From: Heterocephalus glaber
Taxonomy: Eukaryota > Chordata > Mammalia > Rodentia > Bathyergidae
Direction of reading: 5' to 3'
Assembly (NCBI RefSeq): GCF_000247695.1
Contig: NW_004624801.1
Location: 6,758,406-6,822,405, forward strand
DNA: 64,000 nt
Position numbers and translations under genes: made by a program. Shown here one piece after another: positions 53,311 to 63,799 of the stretch. The notes below the pieces were generated by a model. It ran no database searches and had not been told where the DNA came from. It worked only from the letters and a program-made list of their open reading frames with translations. Position 1 is the stretch's first letter. Each line of letters begins with the position of its first letter.

Positions 53311-54525
53311 AGGCAGCCCCAGGAACGTCCAGGGCTGAGAGCAGAACAGGGAGAGAGCATGGGTGAACAGCTGGAAAATTCCCAGGGGGCCAGGTTGGTG
53401 GTGCTTGGCCAAGAGGGGAGCCAGGTCTCCAAACCCAGAGAAGCCAGTGTGTCCGGCAGCCTCCCAGGCTGGGGCCCCAGGCACCCTGGAGAAACAAAGA
53501 CCTCCCAGAGACCTTTCAAAGTCGAAAGGTCACAGAGCTCAGCCAGGCTTCCACACAGCTCTGTAGGTCAGCAGGAGGTGGGAGCACCAGGTAGCTGGTC
53601 AGCTGGGTGTCTCCCTCTGCCACCTCCCTGGGGGCACCTGGCTGTTTCCCAGTGTCAGAATCTGCAGCACATTCAGCCTGGCCTCGAGGCTGGCTGTCCC
53701 CTGTGGGACAGATCCCCGCATCTACTGAGCTGCCAGGAAAGCCCAGCCGGCCCCACGTGGGAGTAGTGGACACCCGGAGCCCTGGGTCAATGGGCAAAGC
53801 ACTGGCTCTCTGCCTCTGTCATGACTCGGCAGCGGCAATCACAGGGGCCTCCACGTAAGTTTTTGTGTTAATCCTGGGGGTCTCGTCATGTCAGTGGAGG
53901 GGTGAGCGTGCATGGGTGTCTGTGTCTCGGGGTCTGTGCGCGGGCATGTGTGTGCACCAGGACTGTGTGTCTGAGAGTGCACGAGTACACATCTCTGTGT
54001 GCCTTGTGTGTGCGTGTGTTTCCACAGCTCAGTATCCCCAGCCCTGGCGACATGGAGACACGCTGTGCATACCGGCGCAGCGCGCACACACTCATACACA
54101 CACTCAGGTCTGCAGCCCCGCGAGGCAGGAGGCCTGCACAACCCAGCCCATAGACCAAGCCAACATCTTGTCATACCCCTTCCTGCCACCTCTAAAGTGG
54201 CACCTTGCCTGCCCCTCCTCACTGGCTGCCCTCAGGGGCCCTGGGCACCTGGGCTGGGGCTGGGGGTCCCCCAAGCTCTGCCTCCTGCCTCCCAGTACCC
54301 ACATCACCCAACAGGCCAGTGCTCTGCCAGGGCCAGCCAAGGTCCTCTGCAGCACGGGCTGCCCTCCACCCTTGGGGCCTGGCTGAGCCCTGACACAGAG
54401 AAATTACCCCAAACCCACTCTGTCCCCTCCTCACCCCAAGGCAGGAATGACCCATGGCCCTCGCCAGGAGAACAACACGATTTCCCTTTCTTATTTAGGT
54501 TGTACATTGAAGCACTTGGTGGTGC
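53311..54525. other. GC-rich unique DNA, no gene seen
   Basis: Includes a GT-rich stretch at 53930-54030 and ACACAC at 54088-54105. Overlapping frames on both strands have no family support. Confidence 0.45.
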
Positions 54526-54530
54526 TCGGA

Positions 54531-54545
54531 GCGCCCCCTTGTGGC
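54531..54545 (-). promoter_or_regulatory. CTCF-like motif, one mismatch
   Basis: GCGCCCCCTTGTGGC differs from the strong CTCF core (minus orientation, GCGCCCCCTGGTGGC type) at one base. Confidence 0.45.
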
Positions 54546-55005
54546 AAAGCAGCACAGACGCAGCGTCTCGGACGCCCGGGGTCCCCAGGCCTTTAAGCGC
54601 CTTAAAGGGGGATGGGAGGCTGGGGAAAATTTTCGGCCCCTCCTGCTCCCTGCTGTCCCTCCTCCTCCTCCCAGCACGCTGGGTATTGAGGGAAGAAAGC
54701 TGAGTTTGAGCACTTTACCAGGTAGAGCCCCTTGAATACCTGAGAACAGAACACTTCTCCAGTCCTTAGAATCACCTTGGACCAGCTCTACCTTCCAGGG
54801 CAGCGACCCTCCGGGAACCATCCAAGCCCTCTGTGCAGGGTGTTCAGGTTGGACTGGACCCACCCCGGCTAGGGCCGCTGCCAGGGGCAGAACATCCACG
54901 GCCCTGGCCTGCCACCCCCCCACCCCCAGAGAGCAAGCTCCCGTCTTAAGCAAGAGCAAAAGAAAGCATTTTTTCCTAAAAAATTTTCTGATCATAGCAG
55001 AAATC
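54546..55005. other. Unannotated DNA, no gene seen
   Basis: No gene or repeat recognised. Confidence 0.5.
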
Positions 55006-55009
55006 ATTA

Positions 55010-55115
55010 GGAGAGTGCATACCTAGGTAGCACTTATTAGGCAGCCTGCTCTGTTCTGGGCTTCCAGCTACATTAACTTGTTTAATTCTCCTCATACTTC
55101 ATAGTAGAAAATTTG
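55010..55115 (-). repeat. MIR fragment
   Basis: TAGCACTTATTAGGCAGCCTG, CTGTTCTGGGCTTCCAGCTAC, TTTAATTCTCCTCATACTTC: MIR in antisense. Confidence 0.7.
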
Positions 55116-55119
55116 CAAA

Positions 55120-55350
55120 CTACCAAATTACACGGAAAGAAAATACAGCCCATGACGCATCCTGTGCCTCCTCCCCAGGCTTCTGTGCACAGAGAATTTT
55201 AACAAGAAAGAGATCATACTGCATGTTACAAATCTGTGTTCTGCCTTTTCCGATTATATAATCCCATGGATCAGGCCATTATTCTTTGAAAATATTGAAA
55301 ATTCTGCATTGTATCCCAGCTTCTGAATGCACTATGACTTATTTGACCAG
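55120..55350 (-). repeat. Old L1 fragment, antisense
   Basis: AAAGAGATCATACTGCATG, CCAGCTTCTGAATGCACTATGACTTATTTGACCAG follow the antisense order of old L1 3' regions. Confidence 0.6.
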
Positions 55351-55559
55351 TCTTAGTGGGGACAGCTCTGCGCATACTAAATAAGCGGCCTGTGTGGTGG
55401 GATATCTTGAGGCCCCTAGTGCTGCAGCTACTTTGCCTGCTGTATGTTGAGAAGAGCATAAGAGCAGTAACCTCTCCAGCTCCTGTCTGTGGTGTCTCAG
55501 TGTGCAAGCACACGTGAGCACATGTGTGTTCCCACACTTAGATGTACTCTCTAAGAGCT

Positions 55560-56475
55560 TATACCCCTTAGGTTTCTTTCCAGACGAATTGGAAGCAACC
55601 AAAACAAACACATGTATATGCCCATTCACGACAACATCATTAGCAATGCCCAGTGGTAGCACAACCCCAATGCGCACCAAGAGTGGACATGCAGACATGA
55701 GGTGGGGAACCATTATTCAGCCATAAAAAAGAATGAAGCTCTGACACATGCTACAATGTGATCACTGCAAACATGATGCTGAGGGAAAGAAGCCAGACAC
55801 AAAAAGCCACATGTATGAATCCATCTGTATGAGAAAAACATCTAGAACAGGCAAATCCATAGATATGGAAAATAGATCGATGGTTGCTGGGGAAAGGGGA
55901 GTGTATTAGTCAGTTTTGTGTCACTGAGACAAAACCCCTGACATAAACAACTTATTAAAGGAGGAAGGATTTATTGTGGCTCATGGTTTCAATGGTTGCA
56001 GTCCATGGTCAGCTGGCTCCATTGCTTTAGACCTATGGCAAGGGCCAAATATCACAGTGGAAGGGTGTGACAGGAAAGCTGCTCACCGCAGGCCAGCCAG
56101 GAAGCAGAGAGAGGGAGAGTGTAGGAAGGGCCAGGACAAGATAGATCTTTCAAAGGCATGCCCCAGGGACCCCCTCATCCAACTAGGCTGCACCTCCTAA
56201 TAAGCCCACGGAGCTATGAGCGCACCTAGAGCCCTCTTGATCCAGTCACCTGTCGGGCTCTAATATGTGAGTCTTTGGGAGACACTTCACATTTAAACCA
56301 TAAAAGAGAGAATGGAAAGTGACTGATGGGTATAAGGTTTCTCTTCTGGTAGTGAAAATGTTCAGAAGTAGGCACAAGTGATAGTTACACAACATGGTGA
56401 ATGTGCTAAATACCACTGGACTGTTTGCCTTAAGATGGTTCATTTTATGTTATCAATTTTATTTCAGTCTAAAAA
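55560..56475 (+). repeat. Old L1M 3' end split by a MaLR LTR
   Basis: Left part: CATTATTCAGCCATAAAAAAGAATG, AAAGAAGCCAGACACAAAAAGCC, GGCAAATCCATAGATATGG. Right part after the LTR: GTGACTGATGGGTATAAGG, GTGATAGTTACACAACATGG, ACCACTGGACTGTTTGCC. One L1M copy interrupted at 55901/56306. Confidence 0.85.
55902..56305 (-). mobile_element. Solo MaLR LTR (MST-like)
   Basis: Antisense: starts TGTATTAGTCAGTTTTGTGT, has GATTTATTGTGGCTCATGGT and CAAAGGCATGCCCCAGGGAC, and ends CACATTTAAACCATAAA. GGGAG at 55897-55901 and GAGAG at 56306-56310 are a 5-bp target duplication with one change. Complete, nested in an L1M. Confidence 0.88.
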
Positions 56476-56595
56476 AAGAAGCCGGGCTGGGGATTTAGCT
56501 CAGTTGTTCCACTGCCTGCCTTACAAGTGGAAGGACCCAAGTTCAATCCCCGGTACCTCCCCCCGCAAAATAAATTTAAAAAATAAAAAAAGAAG
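56470..56595 (+). mobile_element. ID SINE with 12-bp duplication
   Basis: ID at 56482-56583: GGCTGGGGATTTAGCTCAGT, CACTGCCTGCCTTACAAGTG, AAGTTCAATCCCCGGTACC. TAAAAAAAGAAG at 56470-56481 recurs exactly at 56584-56595. Confidence 0.93.
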
Positions 56596-56599
56596 TCAT

Positions 56600-57399
56600 C
56601 CCAGTGGCTCCTCTCAAGCCAGGCTTTCACATGAATGCTCTCTCTCTGGCCACATCATTTCCTCCCATCCCGCTGGCCCTTCCCTAAGATGTTGTGAGCC
56701 AAATTCCATTGTCAGTACCTGCTCTCCTCAGCCTTCCTCTCTCCTTCCCTTGCTTTGTTCCAGGACCTGTATTTGGCTGAGAAATGACTTCAGTCACCAT
56801 GTGGGATCTGGATGGCCTTCGCTGAGGACTTTGGACCTTATTTTTAGACCATGTCCAAAAGGGAAAAAAAGCTCAGACAGCCCCGAGGCAAGGATTGGAC
56901 AATGGCCAGGCTCTCTGGAGATTCTACTGTCCTGCTTCGAAGCGGAGAAAGGAAAGTGGTGATGTTAATCCAATAATGAGGGTTTGTTTGTCTCCTTAAG
57001 CCTTAGCCAGGAGCAGAAATCTCTGCCTTCTCCTGGAGGACTGTGAAGGAGCCTCTGCATATGAAATTTACCAGGAAGCAGCCCACTTCCTCCACCCCAC
57101 TCCACAGGGGCTTGTGAGAGCACTTCCTGCTCCTCTCACATCTCCTAGTAATCCATGCAGCCATGACCTGGAAAGACTTCTACCCTCGGATGGTCCAATT
57201 GCTGCACCTCCTGGTGCACTGCAGCCCAAGGCTTGACTACTTCTAGGACCAGCTGCCAAATGGTCCCAGAGACCCCTCATTTTGACCCTTAAAACTTGGA
57301 CTCAAGGAAAAAAGTCAGGATTCACTTCTACCCCACATCCTAGCATCTGCATTTTAACATCAACATCCCACCTCTGTGTGTGGAAAGCTTCCCACAACA
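56600..57399. other. Unannotated DNA, no gene seen
   Basis: No repeat or exon recognised. Confidence 0.5.
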
Positions 57400-57560
57400 C
57401 AAAGGTAGCGGGCTGGGTGCTAAATGTCACCCATCCAGGGATCTGCCATGCTGTTTGGCAACCGCTTATTGGCAAATCAATTTAGATGCTTTGAGCTGCA
57501 GTCACCAAGGCCTGAATCAATTTGGCTTTATTAGGTAGGGGCATTGCTAGCTCACAAAGC
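57400..57560. promoter_or_regulatory. Candidate conserved noncoding block
   Basis: TTTGGCAACCGCTTATTGGC, AAATCAATTTAGATGC and GAATCAATTTGGCTTTATTAG: repeated AATCAATTT word at 57475-57483 and 57517-57525 in repeat-free DNA. Regulatory status is inference. Confidence 0.3.
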
Positions 57561-57845
57561 AGGAACTGAAGGGCAGGGAGCAGGCTGATACCAGCTGGTT
57601 CCAATGTTCCCCTGCTCCACTTTCCCAGGGATGGCCCATGGCCCGGGCTGGCTCCCCTCAGTGTGGCTGGCTGGCTGAGGCCACTCTGGGCATCTGATGC
57701 AGACCCAGCAACATCCAGGAAGTCCTGGAAACTTTCCTAGAAGTGCTTCAGCAGACTTCTCCGCACTGATTGGTCAGAATGCAGTCACCTGACCATCCCT
57801 GACCCAATCACTGGCCATGGAAACAGGATGCCTTTGATCAGGTTA
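57561..57845. other. Unannotated DNA, no gene seen
   Basis: Nothing recognised. Confidence 0.5.
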
Positions 57846-57849
57846 CACC

Positions 57850-57970
57850 AGTGGTTCTCAAACTGAAGATAATTGTTTGCAGGGCCGGGGAATTAGCTCA
57901 GTGGTTTTGCCGCCTGCTGCACAAGCACAAGGACCCGAGTTCGATCCCCAGTACGGAAAAGAAAAAAAAG
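57850..57970 (+). mobile_element. ID SINE near an hAT-like end
   Basis: CCAGTGGTTCTCAAACTGAA at 57849-57868 resembles an hAT terminal repeat. The ID follows at 57883-57969: GGCCGGGGAATTAGCTCAGT, GCCGCCTGCTGCACAAGCAC, GAGTTCGATCCCCAGTACG. No clean duplication. Confidence 0.88.
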
Positions 57971-58089
57971 ATGATCACAATACCTTATGATTTTTTCCTA
58001 AACAATTATTTTTATTTTTCCTAATTCACCCTTGAGACATCACTGCATACACTGAAATCTCCGTGTGTGTTTGTGTATCTGTGTGTGTG

Positions 58090-58306
58090 TTACTGAAGAC
58101 TGAACCCAGGGCTTTAGCACTGAGCCACATTCCCAGCCCTTTGCATTATTATCATTATCATCATCATCATCATCGGGAGAAGGAGGAATTCTGAGACAGG
58201 GTCTTGCTAAGTCACTAAATTGCCCAGGCTGGGCTCAAACTTGCAATCCTCCTGTCTCAGCCTACTGAGTGCTGGGAGGACAGCCGTGCACCACCACACC
58301 TAACTG
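58090..58306 (-). mobile_element. B1-dID SINE with (ATC)n linker
   Basis: Antisense ID half (CTGAAGACTGAACCCAGGGC), linker expanded to ATTATCATTATCATCATCATC at 58146-58174, B1 half (GAGACAGGGTCTTGCTAAGT, CCTGTCTCAGCCTACTGAGT). Confidence 0.9.
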
Positions 58307-58314
58307 AAATCCAC

Positions 58315-58570
58315 ATATTTTAAAGATACAATTTGATGAGTTTTGACAAATGCATCTCCCAGTGTCTCCCACACTCTATCATAACACAGAACACTCCTCT
58401 GACCTGAGAGTCTCCTCTAGCCCCTCTCAGTCCTCCATCCTCCCCTCAGAGGCAACCTCCCTTCCACTTCCTGTCATCGAAGAGTAGCTTTGCCTCTTCT
58501 AGAACTTCACAGAAATAGAATCACACAGAATGTACTCTTTTCTGTCTGGCTTCTTTAACTCAGCATAAAG
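58315..58570 (-). repeat. Old L1 fragment
   Basis: TTTGATGAGTTTTGACAAATGC, AGAGGCAACCTCCCTTCCAC, TCTAGAACTTCACAGAAATAGAATC, GTCTGGCTTCTTTAACTCAGC: antisense old L1 order. Confidence 0.75.
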
Positions 58571-58770
58571 CCAAATAATTCTTTTTAAGCAACTTTAATT
58601 TTCCATGCAGCCTGTGTGATGGAGAAGGCTTCTCCATTTGGAATTTTTACAATGGAATTCAAAATAGCTTTGTTTTGGCCGTGCAGCTCTTCCCTGTCCC
58701 CCTTCCTCCCCCCGGAGGCTTCCAAGGCCCTGTTTGATACAGAGAACTTCAAAGGGGCCTCTGAACTTTG
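58571..58770. promoter_or_regulatory. Candidate conserved noncoding block
   Basis: AACTTTAATTTTCCATGCAGCC, CCATTTGGAATTTTTACAATGG and TTGACTTTCAGGG in repeat-free DNA. Weak evidence. Confidence 0.25.
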
Positions 58771-58879
58771 ACTTTCAGGGTTTCACCTTGGATGTGCGAG
58801 TGCCCGGGACAGCTGCAAGAGGACTGGAGATCCTTCGGTCGTGTCTGGGACACAGGAAGGGCAAGACTCCGTGATGGAC

Positions 58880-59100
58880 GAATGTGTTCCTTTCCCAAGG
58901 CCACTGCAACAAATGGCCAACACTTCGGTGGGCCTAAAACAACACAAATGTATTGGCTCACAGGTCAGAAGGCCAGGTGGCTCAGCTGGTTTCTCTGATG
59001 TAGGTTTTACAAGGTTCAAATCAAAGTGTCAGCCACGCTGGGCTCCTAGAGGGAGGTTCTGGAAAAGAATCATTTCCAGTGTTGTCAGTTGATCACCAAA
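58880..59100 (-). repeat. MLT1-type LTR, antisense, partial
   Basis: AAGGCCACTGCAACAAATGG, CTAAAACAACACAAATGTATTGGCTCACAG, GGGAGGTTCTGGAAAAGAATC. Diverged. Confidence 0.65.
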
Positions 59101-59237
59101 TCCAGTCCCTTGAGGTTAAAGGACTGAGGCTTCCTGCTCCGTGCGGGGTGTGAGCTGAGGACCCCCTGCTCCCAGAGCCTTCCCTGGGTCCCCTCCAGCT
59201 GTCATGCTGCAAATCCCTCTGCCTTACTCTTCTATAT

Positions 59238-59370
59238 TTTAATTTTTTTCTTGAGACCAGGTCTCCTATGTTGCCCAGGCTGGCCCTGAACTGCCAGGCT
59301 GAACTGATCACCCTGCCTCAGCCTCCTGAGCCGCTGTGACTTCCGGCATGGGCCTTGTGCCCAGCTGCCC
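59238..59370 (-). mobile_element. B1 SINE
   Basis: TTTTTTTCTTGAGACCAGGTC, TATGTTGCCCAGGCTGGCCC, CTGCCTCAGCCTCCTGAGCC, GTGCCCAGCT. Confidence 0.85.
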
Positions 59371-60060
59371 TTCTCTTCTGACTCCACTGGAAAGAAGTTC
59401 TCTGCTTTTCAGTGTCACCCATGTGACTAGATGACCCCACCCATAACGTAACATAATCTCCCCAAATCAAGGCTTTTAACTTCACTTATAACTGCAAAGT
59501 CCCTTTTGCCATATCCAAAATGCAAGAGTCACCAAGATCACTTGCCAAAAAGGGCCAACAAACACAGGAAAAATAAAAGTCTGTTTACCACAGTGCAGGA
59601 CCCAGGTGGAACCAGCTAAGGGATGAGGCCAGGCCTGCCCTTCCATTGTCCAGCCCAGTAGGGTTGCCTGCCAAGGAGGCATCAACTGTCACAGCCCCAG
59701 GGACAACACACAAGGAGCGATGCCAGCAGGACGTGGTGTCCTTAGGTCTTAGGCACACGCCCGTGGCCCTCCGGAGGCCAAGTGGATAACGTGTGACCGA
59801 GGCCCCAGAGGCCGCACCGCAGCATGAACCTCCAGCTGGTGGACAAAGACACCACGTGGGCAGGACAATCCCAGGACTCAGAGAGCCCTTCCTGCATGTT
59901 GCTGATGTACTCCCAGGCCCCCTGGGATTCGGGAATAGACTTCTTTGCAGCAAGGAGACATTATTTTGTGGGCCACAGTGAGGACCGGCCGCCAGGGCCT
60001 AATAGTTGCACATCCTTTCCTGCCCTTCTCTCTGATCAGATGGACTTTTACAGGAGCCCT
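59371..60060. other. Unannotated DNA, no gene seen
   Basis: Unique DNA, no exon evidence. Confidence 0.5.
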
Positions 60061-60061
60061 G

Positions 60062-60124
60062 CTACCTCCTCCTGCCTCAGCCTCCTGAGGGTCGGATTAT
60101 GGCTACACCTCCGTGCCTGGCTTC
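60062..60124 (-). mobile_element. B1 fragment
   Basis: TACCTCCTCCTGCCTCAGCCTCCTGAGGGTCG (60062-60094) to ACACCTCCGTGCCTGGCTT: part of an antisense B1. Confidence 0.7.
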
Positions 60125-60249
60125 CCAAATGATTTTATTTAGGGATCCCTATTTTCATGCAATCTTTTTATAAGGCTTCACAAAAGATATTTGGGGAAAA
60201 GCAGAGTTGGAGCATGCGCAAATTTTGCAGCCTAAAAGTTTTGGTCTTA

Positions 60250-60338
60250 AGCTGAGAAGGCAGCTAGTGCCAGAGCACTTGCCCAGTGTGCACAAGACTG
60301 TGGGTTCCATCCCCGGCACTGCCAAAAATAAAAAGGTT
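60250..60338 (+). mobile_element. ID-type SINE, diverged start
   Basis: GCCAGAGCACTTGCCCAGTG, CACAAGACTGTGGGTTCCAT, CCCCGGCACTGCCAAAAATA. The first part of the element is decayed. Confidence 0.72.
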
Positions 60339-60559
60339 TCTTTTAAGCTCTTTATGATAATTTCCCCTTCTTGTCCTAAGGTTGACCATTTATACTCTTA
60401 GTGAGCATCTTTCTTGTATCCAGCGGGCTGGTACCTTGGGTTTTCATTTTGTTTCCTTTCCTAGAGGGATGAGAGAACTCGATCAGATAGTGTGCACTAA
60501 ATGCTTGGCCCTCCTCTGTATGTGATAAATGCCAGCTCATATTACCATAATTATTTAAG

Positions 60560-60725
60560 AATGAAAAAGCCAGCCGGGCATGGTGGTGCATGCCTGTAAT
60601 CCTAGCACTCAGGAGGCTGAGGCAGGAGGATTGCTGCAAGCTCAGGGCCAGCCTGGGCTACATTGTGAGTTCAAGACCAACCAGAACTACAGTGTGACCC
60701 TTTTTAAAAAAAAAAAATGAAAAAG
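60560..60725 (+). mobile_element. B1 SINE with exact 10-bp duplication
   Basis: Full-length sense B1 at 60570-60715: GCCGGGCATGGTGGTGCATG, CCTGTAATCCTAGCACTCAG, GGCCAGCCTGGGCTACATTG, CAAGACCAACCAGAACTACA, A12 tail. AATGAAAAAG at 60560-60569 recurs at 60716-60725. Well preserved and recent. Confidence 0.96.
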
Positions 60726-60959
60726 TCTTCAATAACCTTCCCCTTTTGGCTTTTTGTCATTGTTAACACCAGGTGCCAGGAGTGAAGCATCTGACAGGAT
60801 GGCTGTGATTTGGGCTCAGGAAAACTGAATGCGGTCAGGTTTGTAAGCCCAGTACAACTGGTGCACCTCCCAAAGTTCCCAGAAATCCAGATCAGCTACC
60901 CAAGAGGGAACCTGTTAAATAAAGGGCACTGTGCTCAAAGTGACCAGGACGCCTTGTAT

Positions 60960-60981
60960 TCTGTCTGTCTGTCTGTCTGTC
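60960..60981 (+). repeat. (TCTG)n microsatellite
   Basis: About five TCTG units running into CTCTCTC. Confidence 0.95.
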
Positions 60982-61486
60982 TCTCTCCCCGTTGACCTCA
61001 CCCACAGCACCCCCACCCTCCACCCTGAGAGGACCCACACCCACCTGCTGCAGGCCCCCTCTCCGGTGTCCCCAACATGGTGGGCCCATCTCACCAAGCT
61101 GCCAGTGGCTAGGTACCCCCGGGGGAATGCTTGGGGCTCCGGAAAGCCACCTGCTTCCAAATGGGGAGCCCAAGTGGACTCCCCAAGAAACCGTTTTCCT
61201 CTTTCTCTTCGTGCTAGGAATCTTGCCCGGGCCCTGAGCGTGCTCAGCGCCCCACGCTGCCTCCCTTCTCTGAACCTGAGAGGCACCCCCCCCCCCATCG
61301 GGGTCCCAGCCATCCTGACCGCGCAGTGACTCTTTGGTCCCCCTGCCTAGGACCTTCAGGACACAGCTGGCCTTGCCGCCTTCCCTCTCCCCCTCCCCAA
61401 AGGCCAGGCTCCCTCTGCCCCTCCGGGCTTCCCACCCCGGAAGTGTACCCTCCGCCCTGAGCTTCAGACCCGGGCTCGGTCTCTAC

Positions 61487-61499
61487 TGCCACCTAGTGG
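61487..61499 (-). promoter_or_regulatory. CTCF core motif, perfect
   Basis: On the minus strand CCACTAGGTGGCA matches the CTCF core CCASYAGRKGGCR at every position. It is the best CTCF candidate in the window. Confidence 0.55.
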
Positions 61500-62223
61500 C
61501 CACGCAGCTCCCCGCAGGCAGGAGTTGCAGATGGGGCCTGAGCGGTTGGTAACAGGAGCTCCGGACCAGCTCATCCGCATCTGGGGCCAACTTCCGGGTC
61601 TCTAAAGGGGGCTCACCTCCCTCTCACCGGAGCAATAAAAAGACAGACATAGAGGTGGCTTGGGAGAAGACTCAGGGGATCCACGGAGAGAGGCCTGGAG
61701 GAGGGGTCTGCTGGAGCTGAGCGGCGGCAGTCGCCTTCTTTGGGGGGGTCCAGGGCCCCAGGAGGTGTCCAACCCGGGGGCCCCTTCTCCGGCCCGATCT
61801 GTCGCAGCCCAGGCAGGGGACTGGAGCAGGACGTCAAGGGAAGGACCTCCTCCCCACAGAGCCCGGACTTCAGGCTCTGGTTTCTTGGCCAGGGACCACA
61901 GCCTTGTTTAGTTTTAAGTGAACGCATCTCAGGAAAGGACTGGGTCTCACCCCCCTGTCCAGGGAAAAGACGTGTGCTGCTAAGCGGACGCTCTTGGCCA
62001 AGCAAGGGCCCGAATGTAAGAGCAGAGAAGATCAGCAGAACAGAGCCTCTGTCCTTGCTCTGTCAGCTGGGTGGGGACAGATGGTTGATGCAGCCGGAGG
62101 AGGGGCAGCAGCGGTGAAGGAGGGTTAGGGGTCTGCAGTAACAAAGACCACCCTGGGGTGGTCCACACAGGGTAGTAGATGCCAGTGGCTGGACATCCTG
62201 CTAAGGACCCAGGCTGTGGGCAC

Positions 62224-62299
62224 TGCCTGCGGGGGGGGGGGAGGAGGAGGAGGAGGTGCAGCCCCATGGAGGTGGCACGTCCCCCCCCCCCGGCAGGCA
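62224..62299. repeat. G11/C11 hairpin with GGA repeat
   Basis: TGCCTGC followed by 11 G (62231-62241) pairs with 11 C (62281-62291) followed by GGCAGGCA. The stem is about 18 bp with a single unpaired G. The 39-bp loop carries (GGA)n. Confidence 0.93.
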
Positions 62300-62589
62300 G
62301 GCTCCACGCCTGCCCTGCAGAGCCCAGACCGGGCAGTGGGCTTCGTGGCCTGGTGACAGCGCAGGAGAGATGGTAAGGGGAGGCCGTCCCTGTCCAGGGG
62401 CGGGATGTGTCACCGAGGACGAGACCTCTGAGGGGCTAGGAGGAGGGCACACGATCGGGCAGGTGACCAGGCCTCAGGTCCTGACCTCGCTGCACACTCT
62501 GGAAGTGGAGCTGCACCTCAGGTGGTCCTTCACAGACCTCGGGAAGGAGTGCGAACCCTGGCAAATGGGGCCCCTGTGTTTGGCCCTTG

Positions 62590-62880
62590 GGGCTGTGGTA
62601 GCAAATGACAACTGAGAGGCTCAAGGCACCAGAATTTACTCCCACAGTGCCGGAGGCCGGAAGTCTACAATCCAGGCCGTGGCAGGGTTGGCTCCTTCTG
62701 AGGCTTTGAGGGGCCTGTGGCCCAGTGTTGGTGGCAGTCCTTGGCCTTCGTGGTCACACAGATGCTTCACCCCTTCTGCCTGTCTTTTCACGCCCGTCCC
62801 TGCCTGTCTCTGTCTCCTCTTCTCATACAGACACCGGTGATGTTAGACTAGACTGCGAGTCCCTTCCAAGTTAGGCTGCA
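62590..62880 (-). repeat. MLT1-type LTR, antisense
   Basis: GGGGCTGTGGTAGCAAATGAC, CCAGAATTTACTCCCACAGTG, GCCGGAAGTCTACAATCCAG, TCTCATACAGACACCGGTGATG. Confidence 0.72.
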
Positions 62881-63130
62881 GCACTCCCCACCTGGAAGAG
62901 GCTATGGAGGAGTCCCACAGAGTGTCCCCAGGTGCCCACCAGCCCCTGGGGACATATCGGCAGTTGCTAGCTGCAGCCACATGGCACCAAGTCAGGTGTG
63001 GCGTGTTCACGTGGGCAACAGATGCCCCAGAAGATGCCCATATGGCAGCTTCCAAGGGACCAGAGTCCTGACAATTGTTCTGCATGTGAAGGAATTTTCT
63101 GGCTTTCTCGGGTGAACCTGTCCACCTCTT

Positions 63131-63245
63131 AAAAGTATGTCAAGAAGGGCCAGGGATTTAGCTCAGTGGTTCCACCTCCTGTCTCGCAAGTGCAAAGACC
63201 CGGGTTTGATCCCTGGTACCACAAAAAAGAAAAGTATGTCAAGAA
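63131..63245 (+). mobile_element. ID SINE with exact 16-bp duplication
   Basis: ID at 63147-63229: GGGATTTAGCTCAGTGGTTC, CACCTCCTGTCTCGCAAGTG, GGGTTTGATCCCTGGTACC. AAAAGTATGTCAAGAA (sequence from 63131) recurs ending at 63245. Recent. Confidence 0.95.
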
Positions 63246-63599
63246 AAGTTTTCTGCAGGTGGTGATTTTTCAGCCAGGCTTTAGGGCTGTGGCACCCAGG
63301 GAAGATACTTGAGTGTCCCCAGGAGGACCAGAGCAGGTCCCCTGGTGGAGGACCCTGTGATCAGTGAGCAGCATCAGGGAGAATACACTCTTACCTCCCT
63401 GCTGGGGCCAGCATGTCCCCCGGGGCTGAGCCAGGCAGATGAGGGGACACTGGGAGAGGCCTGAGAAGTGAGGGCTGAGCAAGGCGCCCGTCTCTCTGAA
63501 ACCTAGCTCCTGCTCAGCCACAGTGGGCAACTGAGGGAGCCTTCGGTACTCTCCAGACCACACAGCCTTTTCAAAGGCCTTTTCAGTTTCCTGTGGCCT

Positions 63600-63798
63600 C
63601 CATTCCACAGGTGCCACAAATCAAGAGGGCTTAAGCACCAGCCAGGGATTCTCTCGTTGTTCTGGAGCTGTGGTCCAAGCCCACTGTGTGGGTCGGGCTG
63701 GCTCCTTCTGAGGGCCTGGAGGGAGGGTCTGTCGCAGGCCTCTCTCTTCCCTATGTACCTTCAACATCCTCTTCTTTCAGTGCTCATCTGGGTCAAAG
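63600..63798 (-). repeat. MLT1-type LTR fragment, antisense
   Basis: GGTGCCACAAATCAAGAGGGC, TTCTGGAGCTGTGGTCCAAG, GGCTGGCTCCTTCTGAGGGC: partial, cut by a SINE. Confidence 0.65.
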
Positions 63799-63799
63799 C

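Larger units (their letters stand above)
60726..62220. other. GC-rich unique DNA, no gene seen
   Basis: Contains (TCTG)n at 60960-60981 and a CTCF core at 61487-61499. Overlapping frames on both strands up to about 130 codons lack family support. Confidence 0.45.

Noticed and set aside
53999..54703. 234-codon open frame on the plus strand
   Set aside because: Crosses GT/CA-rich low-complexity DNA and competes with several other frames; no family resemblance.
61613..62117. Frames of 125-130 codons on both strands
   Set aside because: Overlap each other in GC-rich DNA; no family features.
12111..63245. ID elements as tRNA genes
   Set aside because: They have A/B promoter boxes but lack a cloverleaf with paired acceptor arm, and carry A tails and target duplications of SINEs.
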